Source: Yinghuangia soli | GTDB taxonomy: Bacteria; Actinomycetota; Actinomycetes; Streptomycetales; Streptomycetaceae | Length of the DNA stretch: 64,000 nucleotides | NCBI RefSeq assembly: GCF_021502675.1 | Contig: NZ_JAKFHA010000021.1 | Coordinates: 78,659 to 142,658 of the forward strand | Direction of reading: 5' to 3' | In this document: piece by piece, positions 17,926 through 27,120 of the stretch | Layout of the letters: each line of letters begins with the position of its first letter | Numbering within the stretch: the first letter of the stretch is position 1 | Position numbers and translations under genes: made by a program | The notes under the pieces: model-generated | Databases searched by the model: none | What the model was told of the DNA's origin: nothing | The model's input: the letters and a program-made list of their open reading frames with translations, nothing else

Positions 17926-17956
17926 GCCCGTACACCGGAATGAACCGCGTACGGGC
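17926..17956 (+). terminator. Hairpin between precursor and LanB gene, possible attenuator
   Basis: Arms GCCCGTAC (17926-17933) and GTACGGGC (17949-17956) pair perfectly, and an inner CGG/CCG extends the stem. It lies 28 bases after the precursor stop and 47 bases before the LanB start. In lantibiotic operons such stems often limit read-through so that precursor is made in excess. That role is inferred here. Confidence 0.5.
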
Positions 17957-18003
17957 CGGTACCGGTCGCCTGCGGAGCATCGCCATCCTGAGGAGGGAGC
18001 CAC

Positions 18004-21000
18004 ATGCCCGCCGCGCGCCGTCGCACGCTCTACCACACCGCCAACACGCTGCTCGTCCGCGCGACCGCGAACACGACGCCGCCGGTGGCCTCCTGGCCGG
18101 ACCTGATGGCCGAATCGCCGGCCGACGTTCGGCGCCTATGTGCGTGGCTGCGCACGGTATGGGCTGTGGAGGCGGTCGCAGAGGCGGTCGAACACGCCAG
18201 TCCCGCACTAGCGGATGCGGTGGCAGCCGTGTGTGCTGCATCTGCCCCGGAGAACGGGAAGGTCCGTCGTGTGGCCCTGTCGTTGACCCGGTACCTGCTG
18301 CGTCTCGAACATCGGCCGACACCGTTCGGCCTCTTCGCCGGGGTCTGTCCGGCAGCGTTCGGGTCGTCGCTGACGGTGCGCTGGGGCACTGGGCACCGTG
18401 CTGTGGCCCGCGTCGGCGCTGCATGGCTCGGCGACGTCGTCGAGCAGTTGGAGGCGTGTCCGGTACTGCTGGCCAGGCTGCCGCTGATGGTCAACAACAC
18501 GGCGTTCGTCCGGGGGAACCTGCTGATCGTCCCATACCCCGCACAGACTGGAAGCGCCCGCCGCACCGGGGTGTCGATGCGCCTGACTGCGCCGCTGCGG
18601 ACAGCATTGGATACGGCCCAGACACCAATCCTGTGCGGTGACCTGCAGGACAAGCTTGGCGCGGAGTTCCCCGCCGCCAAACCCTCCAAAGTCGCCGGGC
18701 TGCTGTCCGACCTCGTCGGCCGCGGGGCGCTCCTGAGCAGCCTGCACGCCCCGTCCACCGTCATGTCCGCGTTCGGCCATCTCATGGCCGAGTTGCACGC
18801 CGCAAAAGCCGCAGAGATTCCGGCAGTGAAGGAGTTGGTGAACCAGCTCGCCGACGTGCAGGACCTATTGGTGGAACACGAGCGCGCGCAGGAAGCGGCC
18901 GTACGACGCACTGTCCGCGCTGGCCTTCGTCGCACGATGACGGCGGTCAGTGCCGTCGCCGAACAGCCCGTGGCCGTGGACCTGATCACGGACTGCTCGC
19001 TCACGCTGCCCCAATCGGTGGCCCGAGAGGTCGAACGGGCTGCGACGTTACTGGCGCGGCTGACGCCCTACCCATTTGGTACCGCGGCGTGGCAGGAGTG
19101 GCACAACCGGTTCTTCGAACGCTACGGGGTCGGATCGGTGGTCCCGGTCCAGGACGCCATCGACCCGGACGTCGGCCTCGGATTCCCCGCCGGCTACCTC
19201 GACACGGACTCGCCGCGGCCTCCGTCACTGTCGGACCGCGACCGACGGCTCCTCTCCATGGCCCAATCCGCGGCCTTGGACGGCGCCCGGGAAGTCGTCC
19301 TCGACGATGCGCTGCTCGGTGAACTCATCGACGACCAAGCCACCGCACGGATGCAGCTCGCGCAGCACCTCGAACTCCGGTTCCACGTCAGTGCGGCCTC
19401 CCAAGAAGCCGTAGATCGCGGGGACTTCCAAATCGAGGTCGTCAGCGCATCGCGCGGCATCGGGACGACCACCGGGCGCTTCCTGGGCCTCCTGGACCCG
19501 GCCGACCACGAGATGGCCGCTGTCCTTGACGACCTCCCCACCGCCGACCCGGGAACGCTCCCAGTCCAGCTCTGCTTTCCCCCGCTGGCACGCAAGGACG
19601 GTCACGTCATCCGTGTTCCCGAACTGCTGCGTGCTGTGATCAGCCTCGGCGAGCACCGCGCTCCTGCTGATGACGTCATCCCCATCGACGACTTGGCAGT
19701 GGGCTGCGACCGACGACGGCTCTTTCTGGCCTCGATCGCCCGCGGATGCCGTGTGGAAGCGACGACACTGCACGCTCTGGACCTGCGTGCACACACCCCG
19801 CCGCTGGCACGATTCCTGGCCGATATCGGCCGCGCCCAGACAGCGGTGGTGGCCGCGTTCGACTGGGGCGCAGCCGCCCGGTTGCCGTTCCTCCCGCGCC
19901 TGCGCCAGGGCCGCATCGTCGTGTCCGCCGCCCGCTGGCGGCTGGATGCAACCGACCTGCCGGGCCCGGAGGCTGCCTGGCGCGACTGGCATCAGGCGAT
20001 CCACGCGTGGCGGGAACGCCGCCGCCTGCCCAGGTGTGTGCTCCTGGCCGAAGGCGACCAACAGTTGCGGCTCGACCTGGACATCGACGCCCACCTGGTG
20101 CTTCTGCGCACGGCGCTGGACCGTACTGGGCATGCCTTCCTGGTTGAGGCCGGTACCTCGGACGCACGCGGCTGGTTCGCTGGGCACGCGCACGAGATCG
20201 TCGCACCTCTGACCGTCGCGGAGCCGGCAACCTGGCCTGCCGCGCCTCCGGTGACAGCAACTCGAGTGCTGAGCCGCGACCACGGCCACATCCCCGGGGA
20301 TTCGCCGTGGCTACTGGCCAAGCTCTACGGTCACCCGGGCCGCCAGGCGGAGATCGTCGCCGACCACCTACCCGGTCTCTGGACGCTCTGGGACGAGCCT
20401 CCGGTGTGGTGGTTCATGCGCTACAAGGATCCACGACCGCACCTGCGGCTGCGGATCGCGCTGCCCGATCCCACCGCGTTCGGGGAAGCAGCCGCACACG
20501 TCGGCGCCTGGGCAACGCGGCTGCGCAACAACGGGCTGCTGAACGACCTCCAGTTCGCCACCTCCTATCCGGAAACCGGGCGGTGGGGCTCCGGAGTGCT
20601 GATGCGCGCGGCCGACGACGTCTTCGCCGCGGACTCTCGGGTACTCGCCGTCCAATTCGCCCAGCGCTCCCGTTCGCATTGGCAGGCGTTGACCGCGGCG
20701 AACTTCGTGGCCATCGCGTGCGCCTTCACGGGCAGCCCCGAGGCGGGGATGCAGTGGCTGGTCCGCTTCGCAGCCGCCGACGCACCGGGGCCCATCGACC
20801 GTGCCGTTCATCGTGAGGCGATCCGGCTGGCCGACCCGAGCGACGACTGGGCGGCGCTGCGCACGACACCGACGGGACCGGCGATCGTGCAGGCCTGGGG
20901 GCCTCGGGAACGAGCGTTGCGACGCTATCGCGGACTCCTGAGGGACGAAGACGGCCTCGGCCCCGACCTCATCCTGGATTCCCTGCTGCACGCTCACCAC

Positions 21001-21099
21001 ATCCGGGCCGCAGGCATCGCCAAGGACGATGAGCGCGTGTGCGTGCGCCTGGCCCGCGCTGCCGCGCTGGCGTGGACCCACCGCGCGGAACAGGGGTGA
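18004..21099 (+). CDS. Class I lanthipeptide dehydratase (LanB)
   Basis: The 1031-residue protein is a full-length LanB. The N-terminal Lant_dehydr_N glutamylation domain covers about residues 1-760 (TRYLLRLEHRPTPFGLFAGV, RRRLFLASIARGCRVE). A C-terminal SpaB_C elimination domain covers about 765-1020 (SPWLLAKLYGHPGRQAEIVA, FMRYKDPRPHLRLRIALPD). LanB uses glutamyl-tRNA to glutamylate Ser/Thr of the precursor and then eliminates glutamate to give Dha/Dhb. GGAGGGAG precedes the ATG. The stop region overlaps the LanC start region, indicating coupling. Its substrate is the FxLD precursor 105 bases upstream. Confidence 0.95.
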   Translation: MPAARRRTLYHTANTLLVRATANTTPPVASWPDLMAESPADVRRLCAWLRTVWAVEAVAEAVEHASPALADAVAAVCAASAPENGKVRRVALSLTRYLLRLEHRPTPFGLFAGVCPAAFGSSLTVRWGTGHRAVARVGAAWLGDVVEQLEACPVLLARLPLMVNNTAFVRGNLLIVPYPAQTGSARRTGVSMRLTAPLRTALDTAQTPILCGDLQDKLGAEFPAAKPSKVAGLLSDLVGRGALLSSLHAPSTVMSAFGHLMAELHAAKAAEIPAVKELVNQLADVQDLLVEHERAQEAAVRRTVRAGLRRTMTAVSAVAEQPVAVDLITDCSLTLPQSVAREVERAATLLARLTPYPFGTAAWQEWHNRFFERYGVGSVVPVQDAIDPDVGLGFPAGYLDTDSPRPPSLSDRDRRLLSMAQSAALDGAREVVLDDALLGELIDDQATARMQLAQHLELRFHVSAASQEAVDRGDFQIEVVSASRGIGTTTGRFLGLLDPADHEMAAVLDDLPTADPGTLPVQLCFPPLARKDGHVIRVPELLRAVISLGEHRAPADDVIPIDDLAVGCDRRRLFLASIARGCRVEATTLHALDLRAHTPPLARFLADIGRAQTAVVAAFDWGAAARLPFLPRLRQGRIVVSAARWRLDATDLPGPEAAWRDWHQAIHAWRERRRLPRCVLLAEGDQQLRLDLDIDAHLVLLRTALDRTGHAFLVEAGTSDARGWFAGHAHEIVAPLTVAEPATWPAAPPVTATRVLSRDHGHIPGDSPWLLAKLYGHPGRQAEIVADHLPGLWTLWDEPPVWWFMRYKDPRPHLRLRIALPDPTAFGEAAAHVGAWATRLRNNGLLNDLQFATSYPETGRWGSGVLMRAADDVFAADSRVLAVQFAQRSRSHWQALTAANFVAIACAFTGSPEAGMQWLVRFAAADAPGPIDRAVHREAIRLADPSDDWAALRTTPTGPAIVQAWGPRERALRRYRGLLRDEDGLGPDLILDSLLHAHHIRAAGIAKDDERVCVRLARAAALAWTHRAEQG

Positions 21100-21104
21100 C
21101 CACG

Positions 21105-22352
21105 ATGACGGCCGCCCGGAACGCGGCCGACCTGATCGCCGAACGGCTAGCTTCGCCGGACGATGCCCGCCGCTTGGTCCTGAAGAACGGCTGGGTGCCG
21201 CAGTCCCTCGCCTACGGAGCCGTCGGCGTCGCCCTGCTGCACATCGAACGCGCCCTCACCGGTGACGGCCCCTGGCAGCGCGCCCACGACTGGCTGTCCT
21301 GCGCCACCCACCAGCCACTCGTCGGCATCGACGCGAGCCACCTGTTCTTCGGGGTACCCGCACTGGCCTTCGCCCTCGACGCCGCAGGCCCTGGCCGCTA
21401 CACCCGAGCCTTGGACGCCCTCGACCACCGGATCGGCGGCATCGTCCGTGAGCGCGTCCAGCGCGCTCACGCTCGTATGGATCGCAGCGAACTGCCCGCG
21501 CTCGCGGAGTTCGACGCGATCCGCGGACTGACCGGCCTGGGCAGCTTGCTTCTGCGCCGTGACGTACACGCAGTATCGGCCCGCGCGGTCTTGGACTGCC
21601 TGGTACGGCTTACCGAACCGGTCACGGTCCACGGCGAGGCCCTGCCCGGCTGGTGGAGCCTGCTCGCTCCGTCCGGCAAGTCGTCACCGGACTTCCCTGG
21701 AGGGCATGCGAACTCCGGGATCGCCCACGGCATCGGCGCCGTTCTCGCCCTGCTGGGCTCTGCGGCCCGGCGCGGCATCACCGTAGACGGGCAAGACGCG
21801 GCTATCGCTCGGATCTTCGCCTGGCTCGACGAGTGGCGCCAGGACGGACCCACCGGACCATGGTGGCCCTACTGGGTCACCCGTGGGCAACTGCGCACCG
21901 GCAAGATCGGCAACGGGCCATCCCGACCATCGTGGTGTTACGGCACCGCGGGGCTGGCCCGTGCCCAGCAGATCGCCGCACTCGCCGCCGGAGACACGGC
22001 GCGCCAGCTCGCCGCCGAAGCCGCCCTTGCGCAAGCGATGACCGACCCCGGACAACTCCAGCAGACCGCCGACCTGTCGCTGTGCCACGGCTACGCCGGA
22101 CTGGCCCACATCACCCGCCTCGCCGCCAACGACGCCGGGACCTCTAACCTCGCCGGCTGCCTGCCCCGCCTCCTCGCGCCGATGACCGACATCAGCCCCG
22201 AAGCACTGTTCAGGCAGTTGCTGCACCCGTCGGACCGGCCCGGGGACATCGGGTTCCTCGACGGCGCTGCAGGCGTCGCCTTGGCCATGCACTCCGTCGC
22301 CGCAGCTACGCCGCCGATATCCGGTTGGGACGCCTGTCTCCTGATCACCTGA
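21105..22352 (+). CDS. Lanthionine cyclase (LanC)
   Basis: This 415-residue LanC-like protein has the zinc ligands Cys278 (SWCYGTAG), Cys327 and His328 (LCHGYAGLAH) and the catalytic-region His208 (GHANSGIAHG). It adds cysteine thiols to dehydrated residues to form the lanthionine rings. ATG 21105 is taken; a GTG at 21096 overlapping the LanB stop (GTGA) would add three residues and is equally possible. The toroid repeats are complete and the length is typical. Confidence 0.93.
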   Translation: MTAARNAADLIAERLASPDDARRLVLKNGWVPQSLAYGAVGVALLHIERALTGDGPWQRAHDWLSCATHQPLVGIDASHLFFGVPALAFALDAAGPGRYTRALDALDHRIGGIVRERVQRAHARMDRSELPALAEFDAIRGLTGLGSLLLRRDVHAVSARAVLDCLVRLTEPVTVHGEALPGWWSLLAPSGKSSPDFPGGHANSGIAHGIGAVLALLGSAARRGITVDGQDAAIARIFAWLDEWRQDGPTGPWWPYWVTRGQLRTGKIGNGPSRPSWCYGTAGLARAQQIAALAAGDTARQLAAEAALAQAMTDPGQLQQTADLSLCHGYAGLAHITRLAANDAGTSNLAGCLPRLLAPMTDISPEALFRQLLHPSDRPGDIGFLDGAAGVALAMHSVAAATPPISGWDACLLIT

Positions 22353-22379
22353 ACGCACCGCGACGAGAAGAGGTAGCCC

Positions 22380-24512
22380 GTGGGACCGGACGAATGGCCG
22401 CAGTACCTCGTTGAGTTCACCGACTGGAACGGTGCCGAAGCCACAACCGCGGCACGTCTCCTGCCCGTTCTGAACGCGGCGACGGCGGCCGGTGACATCA
22501 CGCGGTGGTCCTTCCTGCGCAAGCACCCGCACTGGCGACTGCGCTACCACTCGCCTCATCAGACCGCGTCTGCTGGGTCCGCGCTCCTGCGGCAGGCCCT
22601 CGACTCCCTGGTCACCGAAGGCCTGGCCACCCGCTGCACGCCCAGCATCCACGAACCCGAGACCACCGCGTTCGGCGGCCCCGAGGGCATCGAGGTGGCG
22701 CACGACCTGTTCCACCACGACAGCGGAGCCGTCCTGGCCCACGGCGCCCGGCAGCGCGCAGGAGGCGCAAACTCCCCGAGCCTGGGGCGCCGCGAACTCG
22801 CCGTCCTACTGCCCAGTGTGCTCATGCGCGCCGCCCGCCTGGACTGGTACGAGCAAGGCGACGTCTGGGCCAAGGTCGCCCACCAACGTCCTGGTCCTGA
22901 CGGCCCGCGCACCTCGGCGCGGCAACGCAGTTCCGTCCAGCGGCTCATGACCATCGACGCCGGCCCCAGCAGCGCCTTGGTCACCTCCGGTGCGCTCACC
23001 CACCTGGCCGCCTGGGTCGCCGCATTCGATCACGCCGGGAGCCGTCTGGCAGAACTGGCCGGGCGGGGGCGGCTGGGGCGGGGCCTGCGGGCGGTGATCG
23101 CCCACCACGTGATCTTCCACTGGAACCGGCTTGGACTGCCCCGCGCGGACCAGCACATCCTGTCCACCCTCACGAAAGAAGCCGTCATGGGAACGAGTGA
23201 ATCTCACGCATCACCGAGCACGTCAGCCCCTGTCCAGACGGATGCCGACCATAGCCTCGGGAAGGTGAACACCGACCTGATCGACAACGCCGCACCCCAC
23301 GCCGAGAACCTGCGGAACACGCTGGTCGACCAACTCCTCGCTGACGGGCACGTGCGCTCGTCCCGCGTCGAGCACGCGCTGAGGAACGTACCTCGTCACC
23401 TGTTCGTACCCCAGGCCCCGTTGGAAGCCGCCTACGCGAACAGCACTGTGGACACCAAGTTCGACGATGCCGGAGCTCCGATCAGCTGCGCGTCCCAGCC
23501 CGGCATCGTCGCCATGATGCTCGAGCAGCTCGATGTCCAACCGGGCCACCGGGTGTTGGAGCTCGGTGCCGGCACCGGCTACAACGCGGGACTGCTCGCC
23601 CACCTGGTCGGTCCCGAAGGCCACGTCACCACCGTCGACGTCGACGCTGACATCGTGGACGATGCCCGCGCTGGCCTGGCCGCCGCAGGCTTCGACAACG
23701 TGACCGTAGTCCTCGCCGACGGAGCCATCGGCCACGCCGTGAACGCACCATACGACCGCATCATCGCCACCGTCGGCGCGCACGGCGTCCCCCAAGCATG
23801 GCTGGACCAACTCGTCCCCGACGGACGCCTCCTGGCGCCGTTGCGACTGCGTGGCAGCGTTTCGCGGTCGATCGCGTTCGAGCAGCACAACGGAGTCTGG
23901 CGAAGCGTCGGCAGCGAGATGAACACCTTCATGCCCCTCCGGCGCGGAATCGCCGACGACCCGCGCACCACCATCCCGCTCACCGCCGACCGCACGGTGA
24001 CCCTGGTGACCAACAGCGACCAGGTCGTGGACGCGGCCGCGCTCGCCGACGTCCTGGACCACCCCCGAGCACAGACCTGGACCGGAGTCACCTTCCGCGG
24101 ACCGGAGTCGGCCGAGTGGCTGGAGCTGTGGCTGACGTGCCTGCTGCCCAACGGCCTGAGCCGCATGCCCGCCAACAAGCGGGCCCTGGAAAGCGGCGTG
24201 CTCACCAACCCCTACCCCAGCGCCACCGCGTCGTTCGACAAGGGCGCGCTGACCTACCTCACCCGGCGTAAGGCCGACCAGGTCGCGCAGGACGGCGCTG
24301 CACTGCACGAGTTCGGCGTCGTCGGACACGGCCCGGGCAGCGACGAACTCGCGGAACGCGTCACGGAGGCGATCCGTGCCTGGGACCACGAGCACCGCGG
24401 CCAGGAAGTCCGCTTCGAGATCCAGGCGCTCGACGCGGTACCCCCATCACCGCGTCCTGGACGGTTCGCCTTCGCCAATGCGATCAACCGGATCGTCATC
24501 GAGTGGCTGTGA
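22380..24512 (+). CDS. Fusion: SpaB_C/thiopeptide-type domain plus FxLD-system isoaspartyl O-methyltransferase
   Basis: The 710-residue protein begins with a domain like thiopeptide-type bacteriocin biosynthesis proteins (WSFLRKHPHWRLRYHSP, VLMRAARLDWYEQGDVW, AVIAHHVIFHWNRLG), about residues 1-265. A linker rich in Ser/Thr is followed by a PCMT-like methyltransferase (about 295-710) with SAM motif I LELGAGTGYN near residue 393. The C-terminal half corresponds to the methyltransferase of the FxLD system, related to enzymes that methylate Asp in lanthipeptides to make succinimide or isoaspartate. GTG at 22380 follows GAAGAGG. The first domain is a second elimination-like domain beside that in LanB. 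Confidence 0.85.
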   Translation: MGPDEWPQYLVEFTDWNGAEATTAARLLPVLNAATAAGDITRWSFLRKHPHWRLRYHSPHQTASAGSALLRQALDSLVTEGLATRCTPSIHEPETTAFGGPEGIEVAHDLFHHDSGAVLAHGARQRAGGANSPSLGRRELAVLLPSVLMRAARLDWYEQGDVWAKVAHQRPGPDGPRTSARQRSSVQRLMTIDAGPSSALVTSGALTHLAAWVAAFDHAGSRLAELAGRGRLGRGLRAVIAHHVIFHWNRLGLPRADQHILSTLTKEAVMGTSESHASPSTSAPVQTDADHSLGKVNTDLIDNAAPHAENLRNTLVDQLLADGHVRSSRVEHALRNVPRHLFVPQAPLEAAYANSTVDTKFDDAGAPISCASQPGIVAMMLEQLDVQPGHRVLELGAGTGYNAGLLAHLVGPEGHVTTVDVDADIVDDARAGLAAAGFDNVTVVLADGAIGHAVNAPYDRIIATVGAHGVPQAWLDQLVPDGRLLAPLRLRGSVSRSIAFEQHNGVWRSVGSEMNTFMPLRRGIADDPRTTIPLTADRTVTLVTNSDQVVDAAALADVLDHPRAQTWTGVTFRGPESAEWLELWLTCLLPNGLSRMPANKRALESGVLTNPYPSATASFDKGALTYLTRRKADQVAQDGAALHEFGVVGHGPGSDELAERVTEAIRAWDHEHRGQEVRFEIQALDAVPPSPRPGRFAFANAINRIVIEWL

Positions 24513-24513
24513 C

Positions 24514-25893
24514 ATGGACGCCGGCCAAGTAGCCCGCTGGTTCCCGCTCGTCGCCCGCCCGCGGCCGACCTGCCCGCCACTGACCACGCGAATCGACGAA
24601 GTCTGCGAGCTCGCGCGCTCCGCGGCAACCGCTGGTGGCGACGCCCTGGCGCGTGCCGCGGCCACTCACAACAAGGCAGCGTTAATCGCGAGCGACTGCG
24701 GGATGCCCGAACTGGCCCGCTCGCTGTGCTGGCGCCAAGCCGAAATCTTCCTGCGCGCCCAGCCTCTGGGCGCGCAGCAGGCCCGCTGCGCCCTCGAGCC
24801 CCTGGTCAACCTCGCCCGCCTGCGGATCCGCAATGGCGACGGCGATGATGCTTACCAACTGCTCGACGCGCTTGCCCGCGCCGTCCGAGCCCGAACCGCG
24901 GCAACGATCGACAGCCGACGGCTGTCCTTCCACGACCTCACCGCCACAGACCAAGACCACCAGACCCTCTGCCGGTGGCTTTGGACGGTCCTGTTGGCAG
25001 ACGGCACCCGCGCCCTCGCGGCAGCCGGCCGCTGGCACGATGCGGCCACACACGCAGCAATCTTCAAGGGAGTCGGTGCACGGCTCCTCGACGGCCGACA
25101 AGTCACCATCTTGGCGCTGGCCTACGACAAGCAACTCGACTTGGCCGCCGCCTTGTTGGAACAGAGCGCCATCACCGAGCCCTGGGAACACGCCGTCCAG
25201 GGCCTGCTCCACATCTTCTGTCAGAGGATGGCCGGAGGCACAACCCAGCCCAACGCACAGCGGATGCTCTACGCCGCGCACACGCTGCTTCAGGAGCACG
25301 CACCCGCGACGGCCGTCTTCCGCACTCGGGTCGCCCTTACCGCACTTGCCCTCAGCGACGCCATCGATGGCCCGCTGACAAACCAAGTGCGCGACGCACT
25401 GATCACCGCTGCCTCGAACGACGCCTACACCGCGCGCGATGTACTCGGGCATCCGCACCTGCACACAGCACTGACGGCCGACCAAAGGCTCAACCTGGCC
25501 ACGGTCTGCCAAGCTGCCGGATTCGACACCAGGGCAATCGCCGTCCCGTTCCACAACAGGCTGATCGCTGCAGTGGAATTGGCCGAATGCCACCTGCGGG
25601 GGCTACTTGGCCGTGGCGTTGAGGAGGACCGCCAACCGAACGTCGCCACGAACTCGGACACTCTGGCAGGCAACAGCACCGCTGGTCGAAGAAGCACGCA
25701 ACCGCAAAGTTGTGAGCTCCGTTTGCTATGCGGCCGGAATCAGCATCACCGCTGCCAGCGCGCCTGCGAGCAAGAACGGCCCCAGAGCGATGGTTCGAGG
25801 CCTGGGCCGTCTTCGCAGGAAGGAGCTGACGGCCAGCAGTGCTACCCCGGAAGCGGCAAATACGAAGCCGAGCAACAGAGCCCCCAAAGCTGA
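24514..25893 (+). CDS. Helical protein of unknown function in the lanthipeptide cluster
   Basis: A 459-residue frame starts one base after the methyltransferase stop. It is strongly alpha-helical with TPR-like Ala/Leu-rich stretches (ALIASDCGMPELARSLCWRQ, ARCALEPLVNLARLRIRNGD). No enzyme motif is seen. From about residue 370 (VEEDRQPNVATNSD onward) composition turns Gln/Arg/Ser-rich and the last 168 bases lie antisense over the prepilin peptidase gene. The natural C-terminus may therefore be near base 25620-25720, with the stop lost. I do not recognise the family. Coupling to the cluster suggests a role in production or regulation. Confidence 0.6.
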   Translation: MDAGQVARWFPLVARPRPTCPPLTTRIDEVCELARSAATAGGDALARAAATHNKAALIASDCGMPELARSLCWRQAEIFLRAQPLGAQQARCALEPLVNLARLRIRNGDGDDAYQLLDALARAVRARTAATIDSRRLSFHDLTATDQDHQTLCRWLWTVLLADGTRALAAAGRWHDAATHAAIFKGVGARLLDGRQVTILALAYDKQLDLAAALLEQSAITEPWEHAVQGLLHIFCQRMAGGTTQPNAQRMLYAAHTLLQEHAPATAVFRTRVALTALALSDAIDGPLTNQVRDALITAASNDAYTARDVLGHPHLHTALTADQRLNLATVCQAAGFDTRAIAVPFHNRLIAAVELAECHLRGLLGRGVEEDRQPNVATNSDTLAGNSTAGRRSTQPQSCELRLLCGRNQHHRCQRACEQERPQSDGSRPGPSSQEGADGQQCYPGSGKYEAEQQSPQS

Positions 25894-26292
25894 ACGCCAT
25901 CCGAGTGGTCCAAGGCACAGCGCGATGAGACCTGCCAACTTTGCGTCTCCGCCTCCGAGGTCGCCGAAGACTGCGATCAATGCGAACACCAGCAGGACGA
26001 ACATCCCGATGATGGACGAAGTCACCATGCGCGTCGCCGAACCAGAGCACACGGCTGCCGAAGCGAGCAGCATGAGACTCGCGCCTCCTGCAGGAGCCAG
26101 GATCCGATTCGGGAGCCTGCGCGCCGTGACGTCCGTGTAGGTGAGAGCCGGTGCGACGGCCACGATCACCAACTGCGGTCCCAGCCAAGGGTTCCAGCCG
26201 CGGCAGAGAACGACGCCACCGCTGAGCGCAGCACCGACAGCCACTAGCGCAGCTATGGCCAGCGATCGACGGCCTTCGTCTGTCCCCCGGAT
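25726..26292 (-). CDS. Prepilin peptidase (A24 / TadV-CpaA type)
   Basis: An integral membrane aspartyl peptidase. The two catalytic aspartates are in TYTDVTARRLPN and FGDLGGGDAKLAG. The first standard in-frame start is GTG 26244 (172 residues), but it falls inside the first hydrophobic segment (SLAIAALVAVGAALSGGVVL). The frame is open upstream to an AGGAGG (complement of 26303-26308) with only ACG (26295-26293) and ATC (26292-26290) at proper spacing. I give the ATC as the likely start, making 188 residues. It would cleave and methylate the Flp and pseudopilin proteins encoded by the plus-strand operon. Confidence 0.75.
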   Translation of the reverse strand: MRGTDEGRRSLAIAALVAVGAALSGGVVLCRGWNPWLGPQLVIVAVAPALTYTDVTARRLPNRILAPAGGASLMLLASAAVCSGSATRMVTSSIIGMFVLLVFALIAVFGDLGGGDAKLAGLIALCLGPLGWRSALGALLLGFVFAASGVALLAVSSFLRRRPRPRTIALGPFLLAGALAAVMLIPAA

Positions 26293-26331
26293 CGTGAGTG
26301 CACCTCCTGTTGCGTCGGCACCGCGCCTGGC

Positions 26332-27120
26332 TCAACTCAGGGCGCGCGGCGGGAATCCGATCAAGAATTGCTTGCCGTTGGTGAACTCGGCGATGGCCCA
26401 GGTGAGTTCTTCGACAGCTCCCTCAGCGGTCCGGACGTGTGTCGTGAACACGGTGTGGTTCACGGTGGCCCGCTCGGTCTTCCAGTGGAGGGCCGCTTCG
26501 GGCAGGGCAAGTACTCGTTGGATCACGTCCACCGCGGTAGGACCGGCGCCGTGGCGCAGGAACATCGCTTTCAGGTGGGCGATTCTCAGCGCACGGAGTT
26601 CTCCCAGATTCAGGATCCGCTCGGCGGCTTCGGGTTCGAAGAGGCACAACGTGATGTTCGGGGTGTCGTGGGAGTTCTCCAGGTCGGGGAAATAGGCGAC
26701 CGCGGCCGTGTTGCGGGCGAGCACATTGCCGACGTGGTCCGTAACGATCGCCGGCAATGGATGAGCTCTCAGGACCAGTTCGTGGTCCTGAGGTTCGGCC
26801 TGTACGGGCGCCGTTGAGATAGCCGTCGTCGTGTGGCCGACCGCGAGGAAGTACAAGTCGGCGCGCTGGTCTGTACTCATGCGCAGCGCGGTCGCGACGG
26901 CGTCGAGCATCTCCGGATGCGGCGTCTGCAAGCCGTTCTCGAGATCCGACCACCATCGAACGGACACTCCGGCCAGATGCGCGGCATCCTCCTGGCTGAG
27001 GCCTTCGGAGCGTCGGTGCTGCTTGGGCGGAAGGCCCATTCTTTGGGGCTCAAGCCCTTTCCGGCAGGACCTGAGCAGGGTTTTGAGGCTCTCTTTTCGA
27101 ATTTCCTCGTACATCTCCAC
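26332..27120 (-). CDS. XRE family regulator with MmyB-like ligand-binding domain
   Basis: The 262-residue protein has an HTH at about residues 36-90 (EGLSQEDAAHLAGVSVRWWSD, LENGLQTPHPEMLDAVA) followed by the PAS-like MmyB domain (PAIVTDHVGNVLARNTAAVA). Such proteins are common actinobacterial repressors of neighbouring genes. Start is GTG 27120 or ATG 27114, both after a G-rich ribosome-binding site. It is divergent from the Tad operon and close to the inverted repeat at 27334-27368, so it may control pilus expression. Confidence 0.85.
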   Translation of the reverse strand: MEMYEEIRKESLKTLLRSCRKGLEPQRMGLPPKQHRRSEGLSQEDAAHLAGVSVRWWSDLENGLQTPHPEMLDAVATALRMSTDQRADLYFLAVGHTTTAISTAPVQAEPQDHELVLRAHPLPAIVTDHVGNVLARNTAAVAYFPDLENSHDTPNITLCLFEPEAAERILNLGELRALRIAHLKAMFLRHGAGPTAVDVIQRVLALPEAALHWKTERATVNHTVFTTHVRTAEGAVEELTWAIAEFTNGKQFLIGFPPRALS

